The notes under the pieces were generated by a model. That model saw only the letters and a program-made list of their open reading frames with translations. It made no database searches and had not been told where the DNA came from. Below, in pieces: positions 11,001 to 23,000 of a DNA stretch of 64,000 nt; the first letter of the stretch is position 1; each line of letters opens with the position of its first letter. The position numbers and the translations under genes were made by a program. The DNA lies in contig NC_046680.1 in NCBI RefSeq assembly GCF_009870125.1, positions 22,649,501 through 22,713,500 of the forward strand. Direction: 5' to 3'. The DNA is from Drosophila pseudoobscura (lineage: Eukaryota > Arthropoda > Insecta > Diptera > Drosophilidae).

Positions 11001-14000
11001 ATGTATGAGACGCCCGTTGGGGACATAACCATTGACGAGAAGGGTGATGTGTCATTCTCCTTCGATGGCAAAGAGGTCTCCGTTTCGCTCTACGAAACGC
11101 CGGATCTCACCGAGGAGGAGGCCCTCAAAATTGTCGAAATGTATGCAGATCAAATATCTGAGCACGTGACGGAGCACAATATCGTTGAGCTGCCACCGTT
11201 GCGCTTTGTCAAGGAGACTTCGCAGTCGGGAAAGCTACTGATGGAGGCTGTTGTCATTGATATAGCGCCCGAGTATTTCAGCCATGAGGAGGATATGCGC
11301 ACCGAGGCGGATATGGATGACATATCAATTACAGAGATCACAGTGCATGGGTCGTCCGGAAGAGAAGGAAAACTCGACAAAGAGACGCAGCAATATGTGC
11401 AAGAATCCTTTGAGAAAATGGAGGAGGAACTGTCGCTGTCGGCCCCCATACGGAAGCGGAAAAAGTCGCGACCCACTGAGACAGATGAGTTCTTCAGCCT
11501 GTCCAAGGCCTCGGCATCGGGTAGCCAGGAAGGGGAGGAAGAGACATCGGATCTGCAGACCTTTGCCAGTGCCCAAATGTCCACATCACAGAAGGTGGCC
11601 ACCCATTCAGCATCTCAGGCCAGTCCGGAGCAGGACCCAGAGTCATTGTCGGCACCAAAGAGGAAAAAGTCCAAGAAGCCTTCAGCCGACAGTGATTCAT
11701 CAAAGACCAATGAGGATGAGGCACGGCTGCAGGACATTTCCGGTGCAGTGGGTGATGGTCTCTTGGTGACCCCAAAATCCCACCCAAAAGCAGTCACCGA
11801 CGAGAGTGAAATCAATCGAAATCTTATGGCCCTAGTGCCCCTAGCAAAGCTTCTCAAGGTAATTGAGAAATATCTCACGGTAGTGGAGAACGAGGTGGTG
11901 GAGCAGTCCACCATGATGATGACGGCGGCTGCCGCAGATCAGAGCATTGCAATCATCCGTAACATTATTGATCCTATCAAGCAAATCGAATCGAAGCTAC
12001 GCGTCTACTCTGGCGAGACACAGATCGATGGCCTCATCCAGTCCATGGACGAGGACATACGCAAACTCCACATGGGCTTGCAGGTAATTGAAAAGTGTGT
12101 GGAGATAGATGAGACTGGGGCAACGCTCATACAGCGCACCAGTGTCTGCATCATTGACAGCGTAGCAGATCAAATGAAGCGGGCCCTGGAAGAGCTGAAA
12201 ATCGTGAGCCGACGATTTGAGTCGGAGTGCCTAAGGGCACAAATAGAGCTCACCGCCGATGACATCCAGCAGGGGCTGGATATTACCCAGGGCACCATTA
12301 AGTCGCAGGCACTGCTTCAGGAGGCACAGGAATTGGAGGCAGCTAAGCATTTTACCGAAGCCGTCGAGAAGATGCAGGATGTGCCCGACTCTGTATCCTT
12401 TGCCACCATATCGGAAGCCAATTTGCCCAGCGAAGCGAGCGCTCTCAAGGAGATTTGCCATCCAGTGGCAAGGATACAAGAGGCACTGGAACGTGTGGAG
12501 ATGGAGCTCTCGCTGGAGGACTCGGAGGAGCAGATCTACAAGAAAGTGCATCAGAAAGTGCTCGAAAGCATTGTGGAGCCCATTAAACAGCTGCAGAGTA
12601 CCCTGCAGTCCATCGAAGACAAGACCGAATCCCTGGCAGGATCCGAGTCGATGGAGCAGAAAATCAATATGGCCATCCTTGATATTGTGACGCCGCCGCT
12701 GTTCGAGCTCAATAAGGGACTCGAGGTTATTCTTAACGAGAAATCTGACAGTGTGGAGGGAGGCATGCTTACAGTTAGCACCGTGGAATCGATGGTGCCG
12801 CCCCTGCAGGAGATACAGAATGGCCTGGCGCAGCTAGGACAAGATCTGGAAAGTGGCCAGGCCGCGATGACTGAGGTGGCAGAGCAAGACCTCCGATCCG
12901 AGCCCGCACTGGATGTGGCCGATACGCAAAAACTCCTGCAGTCGTTTGCCCAGGCTGTTTTACATTTTGAAACTAACATTGAGAGGATTTCGCCTCGCCT
13001 CTCGTCGAATGTGAAAGTCCGCTTGCTAAATCTGAAGGATGAGCTATCGGCATTGATTGGCACCATCCTAGACAAAGATATAACCAGGCATCACGTGGAG
13101 CTGCTCGACAGGCTCAAGCGGCCGGTGGATGAACTCAACTACTGTATTCGCCAGACAGAGGTCAAGACTATTTCCGGCTCGTTAGCAGATCTAATTGAGC
13201 CACTGAGCATGTTGCAGGATAATACCCAGAAGGGCCATGGCCTGCTACTCATTGCACGAGAGCCCGATCAGCAGGCACTGCAAACGCTCGACAACATTAG
13301 AAGCATCATTCGCAACGCAATTATCGATATTGAAGAGCACGAGTTTAAGATTCTTCAGCAAGAGATACAGGAGGATGAACAGCAGGCCTCGCAGCAGCAG
13401 GACAAATCATTTAGCGCTTTACGGCGAGTGCTCGAGACAAAAGTCTCCCTTGATGAGGCCATTAGTAACATTGAAACACTGCAGGTGGCATTAAACAAAA
13501 TGACTGAAAGCCCCAGAGCCAGTGATATTCTCAAGGCATCCGCAAACGAAGCTCAAGTATCGCTTTTGCGTATCCTGCAGATTGCCAAGGGGCTGGCAAC
13601 CTTCAGCGAAGCGGAGAGTACTCTCGACGTGAACGAGGCAAACACATCCAGACTCTTGTTCGAGTGTGGTAAAAGCTTTGCTGACCTGGCCAGAGCCCTT
13701 GATAATCCAGCAGCTCAGTCGGAAGGTGATTTCTTAAATGCCCTTCATCATTTTAGCGAACTTGTTGGCCAACAGAATCAGAGATCAGACGAGAAACTCA
13801 GCATAGCCGGTCCGCTCACTAGCCTGATTCAAGTGCTCGAAAGAGTTCACCCTTTGAGGGCATCTGTGGAAGATCTATCGGAAACATTGGACGATGTCTC
13901 AGTGCTAAAGTCGATTGCAGAGTCATTGCCCACGGAGCCCGAAGCAGAGCCCTTAAGCGGCGAGAAACCTTCACCAAATGTAGGTGCCTTGCTTGCAGAC

Positions 14001-17000
14001 CTAAACCATGGAATAGCTTCGGTTTTATCTTATTGTGAAGACGTTGATGTGACTTCTCTAGCTAGCAATGCTGGCCAGCAGGTCCATGCAGTGAAAGTCA
14101 AGATGCAGGAACTACAGAACAGCATCGCTCTGGTGCAGGAGACAAACTTCGTGGAGGCTACTCATTCTTTGTCGGAGTCCAGTCATCAGGGCACTTTTGC
14201 CGAGGCCCTCTGCAGCCTGGAGCGCTGTGTCCTGCATGTGGAGGAGTGTATTGCCCACAGTGGAGTCGAGAATATAAGTGAACTGGAACTTTCAAAACTT
14301 AAAACATTGGCCACACCGCTGCGCGATGTAAGGGAATACTGTGAACAGATCGATACTCATGTGTTGGAGCATGCCATCGATTTATCCACGCAGGACGATA
14401 TCTCGGACCTTAAGACCAGTGGGCATAAGCAAACCGTTTCGGATAACATCCAAGGGGTAGCTGCCGTGGAGGAAGAGCCAATGGTCGAATTTTTTAATAT
14501 AAAGCAAGGTGTGGCGAGTGGCATCAAACAGCTCGAGGCCTGCCTGGAGGTCACCCAGACCGATGCCAGCAAAGAACTCCAGCAAGTGGGTGAAATAATG
14601 GAGCAGCTAAAGTCAGATCTAAAGAGCATTCAAGCCGCCCTTGTCTCGGACAACGATCAGCAGGAAACTGTCTTGGCTCAGGCGAAAATAGCTCGGACCA
14701 TGTTCAAATTGAAGGAGTGTCTAGTGCACACCTACGAATCGGGACTGGTTGACTCTTTGGAGAATGTGGAGAGTGCTTTCGAGGACATACTACTTTCTTT
14801 GCCAGTTCTAGAGACACAATTGGCAGAGGAGATGTTTGGCAAAATCGAGCAAGTCTTCAAGAACTTCGTTGTCCATTGCCAGAGTGCAGAAGCACAGGAG
14901 CTTATCACCCTGAAGGCACCCATTGGGAATCTTTTGCATTCCATACAAGCTGTAGCCGCTCAACCCAACGTTGATGTTGAAAAATCATCTGCGGTAGTAG
15001 TTCAGCTACAGACTAGTCTGATGGCTGCATTCAGAAGTCTCAATGAGGTTAGCGAAGCGGCCAGCAGTGAACTATTGGGTGACCTGCTAAAAACCCAGAC
15101 CAGCCTGGTGACCGTATTTGATTTCATTGAGAACAACGAGAACTCGATTCGAATCATAGAACTGTTGCAGGAAATCGATTCCATTACTGGTGACTTGAAC
15201 ACCCTGAACCTGATTCCATTTGAACAGACAGTGCCCATTGACATTGGAATGATAATCGAAAACGTATCGTCAGGTAAAGCCTTCCTAACTGAAATCGAGG
15301 AGGGACTGCAAGCCAACAATCCCCAAAGCATTCTTTTGCTCGACGAAAACACGGAGGATATTGCTCAGTTGGAAGCAACACTAATTCAAATAGAGAAAGA
15401 AATTCTTTGTCAGCCTCAACTAACGCAGATAACCGCACAGCAATTCACTCTCATAGAAACCCTGCAGCTGCAACTGAATAATCTCAAAGAGAAGCTAACA
15501 GAACTGAATGTTTCACTTGCTGAGCTCCATAAAGAATCGGAATCGGCCCAGGAATCAGAAGAGAAAGAGGTCCTTTGGGAAGACACTGAACCCGAAACCA
15601 AAAAGCCAAAGGTAATCGATGAACCTATTCCGTCAGCTGAGAAGGATGTCAGGCAAGATGATCAAGATGTAGATAGATATAGATATATATCTGAGACTCC
15701 TGGACAGATATCAGAAGAAGAGGTCAAAGGAAGTGGGATGCCAGTTGAAGAACTGCAGGCCGATACTAAAAAAGAAATTCACACCGGTGAGGATGCTGAC
15801 AAGAAGACACAAAAGTCAGAAACTTTGAAGGAAAAGTTCTTGGATCTATCCAAGGCACTTGCTCTCAACACAAATAACGAGGCATTGAAATCAATTGTGA
15901 CAGAAAGCCAAGATATTATCGAAAATATCAGTGATGTTGACAAGGTAGCCAAGTCCATTTTTAAATTACGAGAACATATCGTTCACACCTATGACGGAAA
16001 GCCAGGAAATGAACAATATGATAAGCAACTCGCGGAAGAGTTTATCGAAGCCCTTCTAGCGTCCTGCCCAGACGCAGCTGAGCAACTAATACACAACTAT
16101 CTTAAGGAAATTAAGACAAATGTAATTTTAACTAAAGCTTCCATTCAGCTTATCGACGAGAGCGACATGTTCACCAAACCATCCTTGTTGGTGCCGAAAC
16201 TAGTTAATCTGGAAAGGATTTCTGAGAAAATTCAGTCTACGCAACATTTAGATAAGTCATCTGAAAAGATGATCAGCTTGCAACAGAATCTAATGGACAT
16301 TTTTATAATACTTGATGACCTACTAGACGAAAAGACGGAAATCTTAAAGCCAAAGATTGATGAAATTAAGACGATTTTGCTCGGCGAGTATGACTATATT
16401 GAAAAGAAACAAGGAGATCTTCATACTGCTATTGTCCATGGAAAGATTCACAATGTTACGCAGAAGATGTTGAACATTTGTGAAGATCTGAAAGACTTGA
16501 TTGGCAAACAAACTCAACATAAGGAAGCAGAAGAAATTACAGAGCCTGAACTTCTTACCAAACAGATATCCGTAGAAAAGGTGGAAGATATCAAGAAACT
16601 TGATGAAGAATCAAAACTTTCAGAGGCTAAGACTTTGGAGAAACAATCCATCCAAGAACAGCAACTGGATGATAAGATGCAGACGCACGCTGAAGAGGAT
16701 GCAGACAAGGCCAAGAAAGCTAAACTCTCTGACGTTCTTTCTGAAAAGATGTCTGAACTCGAAGAGAAACAACTGGATGAGAAAACACAAAAGAAAGCTG
16801 AGGACTATGCCAAAAAAATTACCCAACAGGCAGAAGATTCTGAGGTTGTTGCTGAAAACATACCCGAAGAAAAGGTTGAAGAAAGCAAGAAGGTCGATGT
16901 CAAAGATTCCAAGGCTACGGCACAGAAAGCAAAGGCTCTGGAGAAGCAACAACTCGAGGATAAACAACTCGATGACAAGAAACAGAAGCAAACTGAGAAG

Positions 17001-20000
17001 GATGCCGAAAAGATGGTCCAGGAGGCAGAAGAATCTGAAGTTATTGCTGAAAAAATATCTGAAGAACAGGTAGAAGAAAGCAAGAAGGCCGATGTCAAGG
17101 ATTCCGAGGCTAAGGTACAGAAAGCAAAGGCACTGGAGAAGCAACAACTTGAGGAGAAACAACTGGATGACAAGAAACACAAGCAAACTGAGAAGGATGC
17201 CAAAAAGATGGTCCAGAAGGCAGAAGAATCTGAAGTTATTGCTGAAAAAATATCTGAAGAACAGGTAGAAGAAAGCAAGAAGGCAGATGTCAAGGATGCC
17301 GAGGCTAAGGCACAGAAAGGAAAGGCACTGGAGAAGCAAGAACTCGAGGAAATAAAACTGGATGGGAAGAAACAGAAGCAAACTGAGAAGGATGCCGAAA
17401 AGATGGTCCAGAAGGCAGAAGAATCTGAGGTTGTTGCTGAAAAAATATCTGACGAACAGGTAGAAGAAAGCAAGAAGGCCGATGTCAAGGTTGCCGAAGC
17501 TAAGGCACAGAAAGAAAAGGCACTGGAGAAGCAAGAACTCGAGGAGAAACAACTGGATGGGAAGAAACAGAAGCAAAATGAGAAGGATGCCGAAAAGATG
17601 GTCCAGAAGGCAGAAGAATCTGAGGTTGTTGCTGAAAAAATATCTGACGAACAGGTAGAAGAAAGCAAGAAGGCCGATGTCAAGGATTCCGAGGCTATGG
17701 CAGGAAAAGCAAAGGCTCTGGAGAAGCAAGAACTCGAGGAGAAACAACTGGATGGGAAGAAAAAGAAGCAAACTGAGAAGGATGCCGAAAAGATGGTCCA
17801 GAAGGCAGAAGAATCTGAGGTTGTTGCTGAAAAAATATCTGACGAACATGCAGAAGAAAGCAAGAAGGCAGATGTCAAGGATGCCGAGGCTAAGGCACAG
17901 AAAGGAAAGGCACTGGAGAAGCAAGAACTCGAGGAGATACAACTGGATGGGAAGAAACAGAAGCAAACTGAGAAGGATGCCGAAAAGATGGTCCAGAAGG
18001 CAGAAGAATCTGAGGTTGTTGCTGAAAAAATATCTGACGAACAGGTAGAAGAATGCAAGAAGGCCGATGTCAAGGTTGCCGAGGCTAAGGCACAGAAAGA
18101 AAAGGCACTGGAGAAGCAAGAACTCGAGGATAAACAACTGGATGAGAAGAAAGAGAAGCAAACTGAGAAGGATGCCGAAAAGATGGTCCAGAAGGTAGAA
18201 GAATCTGAGGTTGTTGCTGAAAAAATATCTGAAGAAAAACTTGAAGAAAACAAGCAGGCAGATGTCAAGGATGCCGAGGCTAAGGCACAGATAGCAAAGG
18301 CTCTGGAGAAGCAAGAACTCGAGGAGAAACCACTGGATGAGAAGAAACAGAAGCAAACTGAGAAGGATGCCGAAAAGATGGTCCAGAAGGCAGAAGAATC
18401 TGAGGTTGTTGCTGAAAAAATATCTGACGAACAGGTAGAAGAAATCAAGAAGGCCGCTGTCAAGGTTGCCGAGGCTAAGGCACAGAAAGGAAAGGCACTA
18501 GAAAAGCAAGAACTCGAGGAGATACAACTGGATGAGAAGAAAGAGAAGCAAACTGAGAAGGATGCCGAAAATATGGTCCAGAAGGCAGAAGAATCTGAGG
18601 TTGTTGCTGAAAAAATATCTGAAGAAAAACTTGAAGAAAGCAAGAAGGCAGATGTCAAGGATGCCGAGGCTAAGGCACAGATAGCAAAGTCTCTGGAGAA
18701 GCAAGAACTCGAGGAGAAACAACTGGATGAGAAGAAACAGAAGCAAACTGAGAAGGATGCCGAAAAGATGGTCCAGAAGGCAGAAGGATCTGAGGTTGTT
18801 GCTGAAAAAATATCTGAAGAAAAACTTGAAGAAAGCAAGAAGGCAGATGTCAAGGATGCCGAGGCTAAGGCACAGAAAGCAAAGGCTCTGGAGAAGCAAG
18901 AAATCGAGGAGAAACAACTGGATGAGAAGAAACAGAAGCAAACTGAGAAGGATGCCGAAAAGATGGTCCAGAAGGCAGAAGGATCTGAGGTTGTTGCTGA
19001 AAAAATATCTGAAGAAAAACTTGAAGAAAGCAAAAAGGCAGATGTCAAGGATGCCGCGGCTAAGGCACAGAAAGCAAAGTCTTTGGAGAAGCAACAACTC
19101 GAGGAGAAACTACTGGATGACAAGAAACAGAAGCAAACTGAGAAGGATGCCGAAAAGATGGTCCAGAAGGCAGAAGGATCTGAGGTTGTTGCTGAAAAAA
19201 TATCTGAAGAAAAACTTGAAGAAAACAAGAAGGCAGATGTCAAGGATGTCGAGGCTAAGGCCCAGATAGCAAAGTCTCTGGAGAAGCAAGAACTCGAGGA
19301 GAAACAACTGGATGACAAGAAACAGAAGCAAACTGAGAAGGATACCGAAAAGATGGCCCAGAAGGCAGAAGGATCTGAGGTTGTTGCTGAAAAAATATCT
19401 GAAGAAAAACTTGAAGAAAGCAAGAAGGCTGATGTCAAGGATGCCGAGGCTAAGGCACAGAAAGCAACGGCTCTGGAGAAGCAAGAAATCGAGGAGAAAC
19501 AACTGGATGAGAAGAAACAGAAGCAAACTGAGAAGGATGCCGAAAAGATGGTCCAGAAGGCAGAAGAATCTGAGGTTGTTGCTGAAAAAATATCTGACGA
19601 ACAGGTAGAAGAAATCAAGAAGGCCGATGTCAAGGTTGCCGAGGCTAAGGCGCAGAATGGAAAGGCACTGGAAAAGCAAGAACTCGAGGAGATACAACTG
19701 GATGAGAAGAAAGAGAAGCAAACTGAGAAGGATGCCGAAAAGATGGTCCAGAAGGCAGAAGAATCTGAGGTTGTTGCTGAAAAAATATCTGAAGAAAAAC
19801 TTGAAGAAAGCAAGAAGGCCGATGTCAAGGATTCCGAGGCTAAGGCACAGAAAGCAAAGTCTTTGGAGAAGCAACAACTCGAGGAGAAACAACTGGATGA
19901 CAAGAAACAGAAGCAAACTGAGAAGGATGCCGAAAAGATGGCCCAGAAAGGAGAGGTATCCGAAGCTCTGACTGAAAAGGTTTCTGACGAACCGACAGAA

Positions 20001-23000
20001 GAAATAATCAAAACTATTGTTACGGATCCGACATCCAAGCCTCAAGGGACAAAGGCTTTGGACAAACAGTCTGTCTCAGCAAAACAACTGAATGAGAACA
20101 AGCAAAAGCAGGATGAGAAGGACGTAGAAAAAGCCAAGAAAGCAGACGTTTCTGAAGAACCCCAAGAACAATCGGTTTTGGAGAGGCAATTTAACGAGGA
20201 ACAAGAAGTGGTTGAAAAAAGGCTAAAGCAGGTTGAGACAGAAGCTGATAAGAAGGCCCAAAGTCTGGATACTTTAAAGGAAAAGTTATTGATTATATCC
20301 CAGGCGGTTGCTCTCGGCATACATAACGAGGCATTCCAATCAATTGTAACAGAAAGCCAAGTTATTATCGAAAATCTCAGTGAAGTTGACAAGGTAGCCA
20401 ACTCCATTTTTAAATTACGAGAACATATCGTTCACACATATGACGGAAAGCCAGGAAATGAACAATATGATAAGCAACTCGCGGAAGAGTTTATCGAAGA
20501 CCTTCTTGCGGCCTGCCCAGACGCTGCTGAGCAACTAATTCACAACTATCTTAAGGAAATTAAGACAAATGTAATTTTAACTAAAGCTTCCATTCAGCTT
20601 ATCGACGAGAGCGACATGTTCACCAAACCATCCTTGTTGGTGCCGAAACTAGTTAATCTGGAAAGGATTTCTGAGAAAATTCAGTCTACGCAACATTTAG
20701 ATAAGTCATCTCAAAAGATGATCAGCTTGCAACAGAATCTAATGGACATTTTTATAATACTTGATGACCTACTAGACGAAAAGACGGAAATCTTAAAGCC
20801 AAAGATTGATGAAATTAAGACGATTTTGCTCGGCGAGTATGACTATATTGAAAAGAAACAAGGAGATCTTCATACTGCTATTGTCCATGGAAAGATTCAC
20901 AATGTTACGCAGAAGATGTTGAACATTTGTGAAGATCTGAAAGACTTGATTGGCAAACAAACTCAACATAAGGAAGCAGAAGAAATTACAGAGCCTGAAC
21001 TTCTTACCAAACAGATATCCGTAGAAAAGGTGGAAGATATCAAGAAACTTGATGAAGAATCAAAACTTTCAGAGGCTAAGACTTTGGAGAAACAATTCAT
21101 CCAAGAACAGCAACTGGATGATAAGATGCAGACGCACGCTGAAGAGGATGCAGACAAGGCCAAGAAAGCTAAACTCTCTGACGTTGTTTCTGAAAAGATG
21201 TCTGAACTCGAAGAGAAACAACTGGATGAGAAAACACAAAAGAAAGCTGAGGACTATGCCAAAAAAATTACCCAACAGGCAGAAGATTCTGAGGTTGTTG
21301 CTGAAAAGATACCCGAAGAAAAGGTTGAAGAAAGCAAGAAGGTCGATGTCAAAGATTCCAAGGCTACGGCACAGAAAGCAAAGGCTCTGGAGAAGCAACA
21401 ACTCGAGGATAAACAACTCGATGACAAGAAACAGAAGCAAACTGAGAAGGATGCCGAAAAGATGGTCCAGAAGACAGAAGAATCTGAAGTTATTGCTGAA
21501 AAAATATCTGAAGAACAGGTAGAAGAAAGCAAGAAGGCCGATGTCAAGGATTCCGAGGCTAAGGTACAGAAAGCAAAGGCACTGGAGAAGCAACAACTCG
21601 AGGAGAAACAACTGGATGACAAGAAACACAAGCAAACTGAGAAGGATGCCGAAAAGATCGTCCAGAAGACAGAAGAATCTGAAGTTATTGCTGAAAAAAT
21701 ATCTGAAGAACAGGTAGAAGAAAGCAAGAAGGCAAGCAAGGATGCCGAGGCTAAGGCACAGAAAGGAAAGGCACTGGAGAAGCAAGAACTCGAGGAGATA
21801 CAACTGGATGGGAAGAAACAGAAGCAATCTGAGAAGGATGCCGAAAAGATGGCCCAGAAGGCAGAAGGATCTGAGGTTGTTGCTGAAAAGAAATCCAAAG
21901 AACAGGTTGAAGAAAACAAGAAGGCCGATGTCAAGGTTTCCGAGGCTAAGGCCCAGAAAGCAAATTCTCTGGAGAAGCAACAACTCGAGGAGAAACAACT
22001 TGAGGACAAGAAACAGAAGCAAACTGAGAAGGATGCCGAAAAGATGTCCCAGGAGGCAGAAGGATCTGAGGTTGTTGCTGAAAAGAAATCCAAAGAGGAG
22101 GTTGAAAAAAACAAGAAGGCCGATGTCAAGGATTCCGAGGCTATGGCAGGAAAAGCAAAGGCTCTGGAGAAGCAACAACTCGAGGAGAAACAACTTGAGG
22201 ACAAGAAACAGAAGCAAACTGAGAAGGATGCCGAAAAGATGGTCCAGAAGGCAGAAGAATCTGAGGTTATTGCTGAAAAAATATCTAAAGAACAGGTAGA
22301 AGAAAGCAAGAAGGCAGATGTCAAGGATTCCAAGGCTAGGTCACAGAAAGCAAAGGCTCTGGAGAAGCATCAACTTGAGGAGAAACAACTGGATGAGAAG
22401 AAAAAGAAGCAAACTGAGAAGGATGCTGAAAAGATGGTCCAGAAGGCAGAACGATCTGAGGTTGTTGCTGAAAAAACATCTGAAGAACAGGTTGAAGAAA
22501 GCAAGAAGGCCGATGTCAAGGATTCCGAGGCTAAGGCCCAGAAAGCAGAGGCGTTGGAGAAGCAAGAGCTCGAGGAGAAACAACTGGATGAGAAGCAGAA
22601 ACAAACTGAGAAGGATGCCGAAAAGATGGTCCAGAAGGCAGAAGAATCTGAGGTTATTGCTGAAAAAATATCTAAAGAACAGGTAGAAGAAAGCAAGAAG
22701 GCAGATGTCAAGGATTCCAAGGCTAGGTCACAGAAAGCAAAGGCTCTGGAGAAGCATCAACTTGAGGAGAAACAACTGGATGAGAAGAAAAAGAAGCAAA
22801 CTGAGAAGGATGCTGAAAAGATGGCCCAGAAGGCAGAAGGATCTGAGGTTGTTGCTGAAAAGAAATCCAAAGAGGAGGTTGAAGAAAACAAGAAGGCCGA
22901 TGTCAAGGATTCCGAGGCTAAGGCCCAGAAAGCAAAGGCTCTGGAGAAGCAACAACTCGAGGAGAAAAAACTTGAGGACAAGAAACAGAAGCAAACTGAA

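Noticed and set aside
16620-18356. A second long antisense frame (Leu/Phe-rich, membrane-protein-like)
   Set aside because: Same cause in another frame: Lys/Glu/Gln codons read backwards give Leu, Phe and Ser. It is not evidence of a transmembrane protein. The same applies to 19110-20045, 21069-22217, 21254-22333 and 22728-23342.
16805-20038. A 1,077-codon open frame on the minus strand through the repeat array
   Set aside because: The repeat unit is a multiple of three and its complement happens to lack stops, so the antisense frame is open by repetition. The product is Ser/Phe-rich low complexity. The sense frame continues through Ig domains and splices correctly.
15826-21790. Transposon as the cause of the large duplication
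   Set aside because: The copies are entirely coding and in frame, with no terminal repeats or target-site duplications. Unequal exchange between repeat units explains it better.
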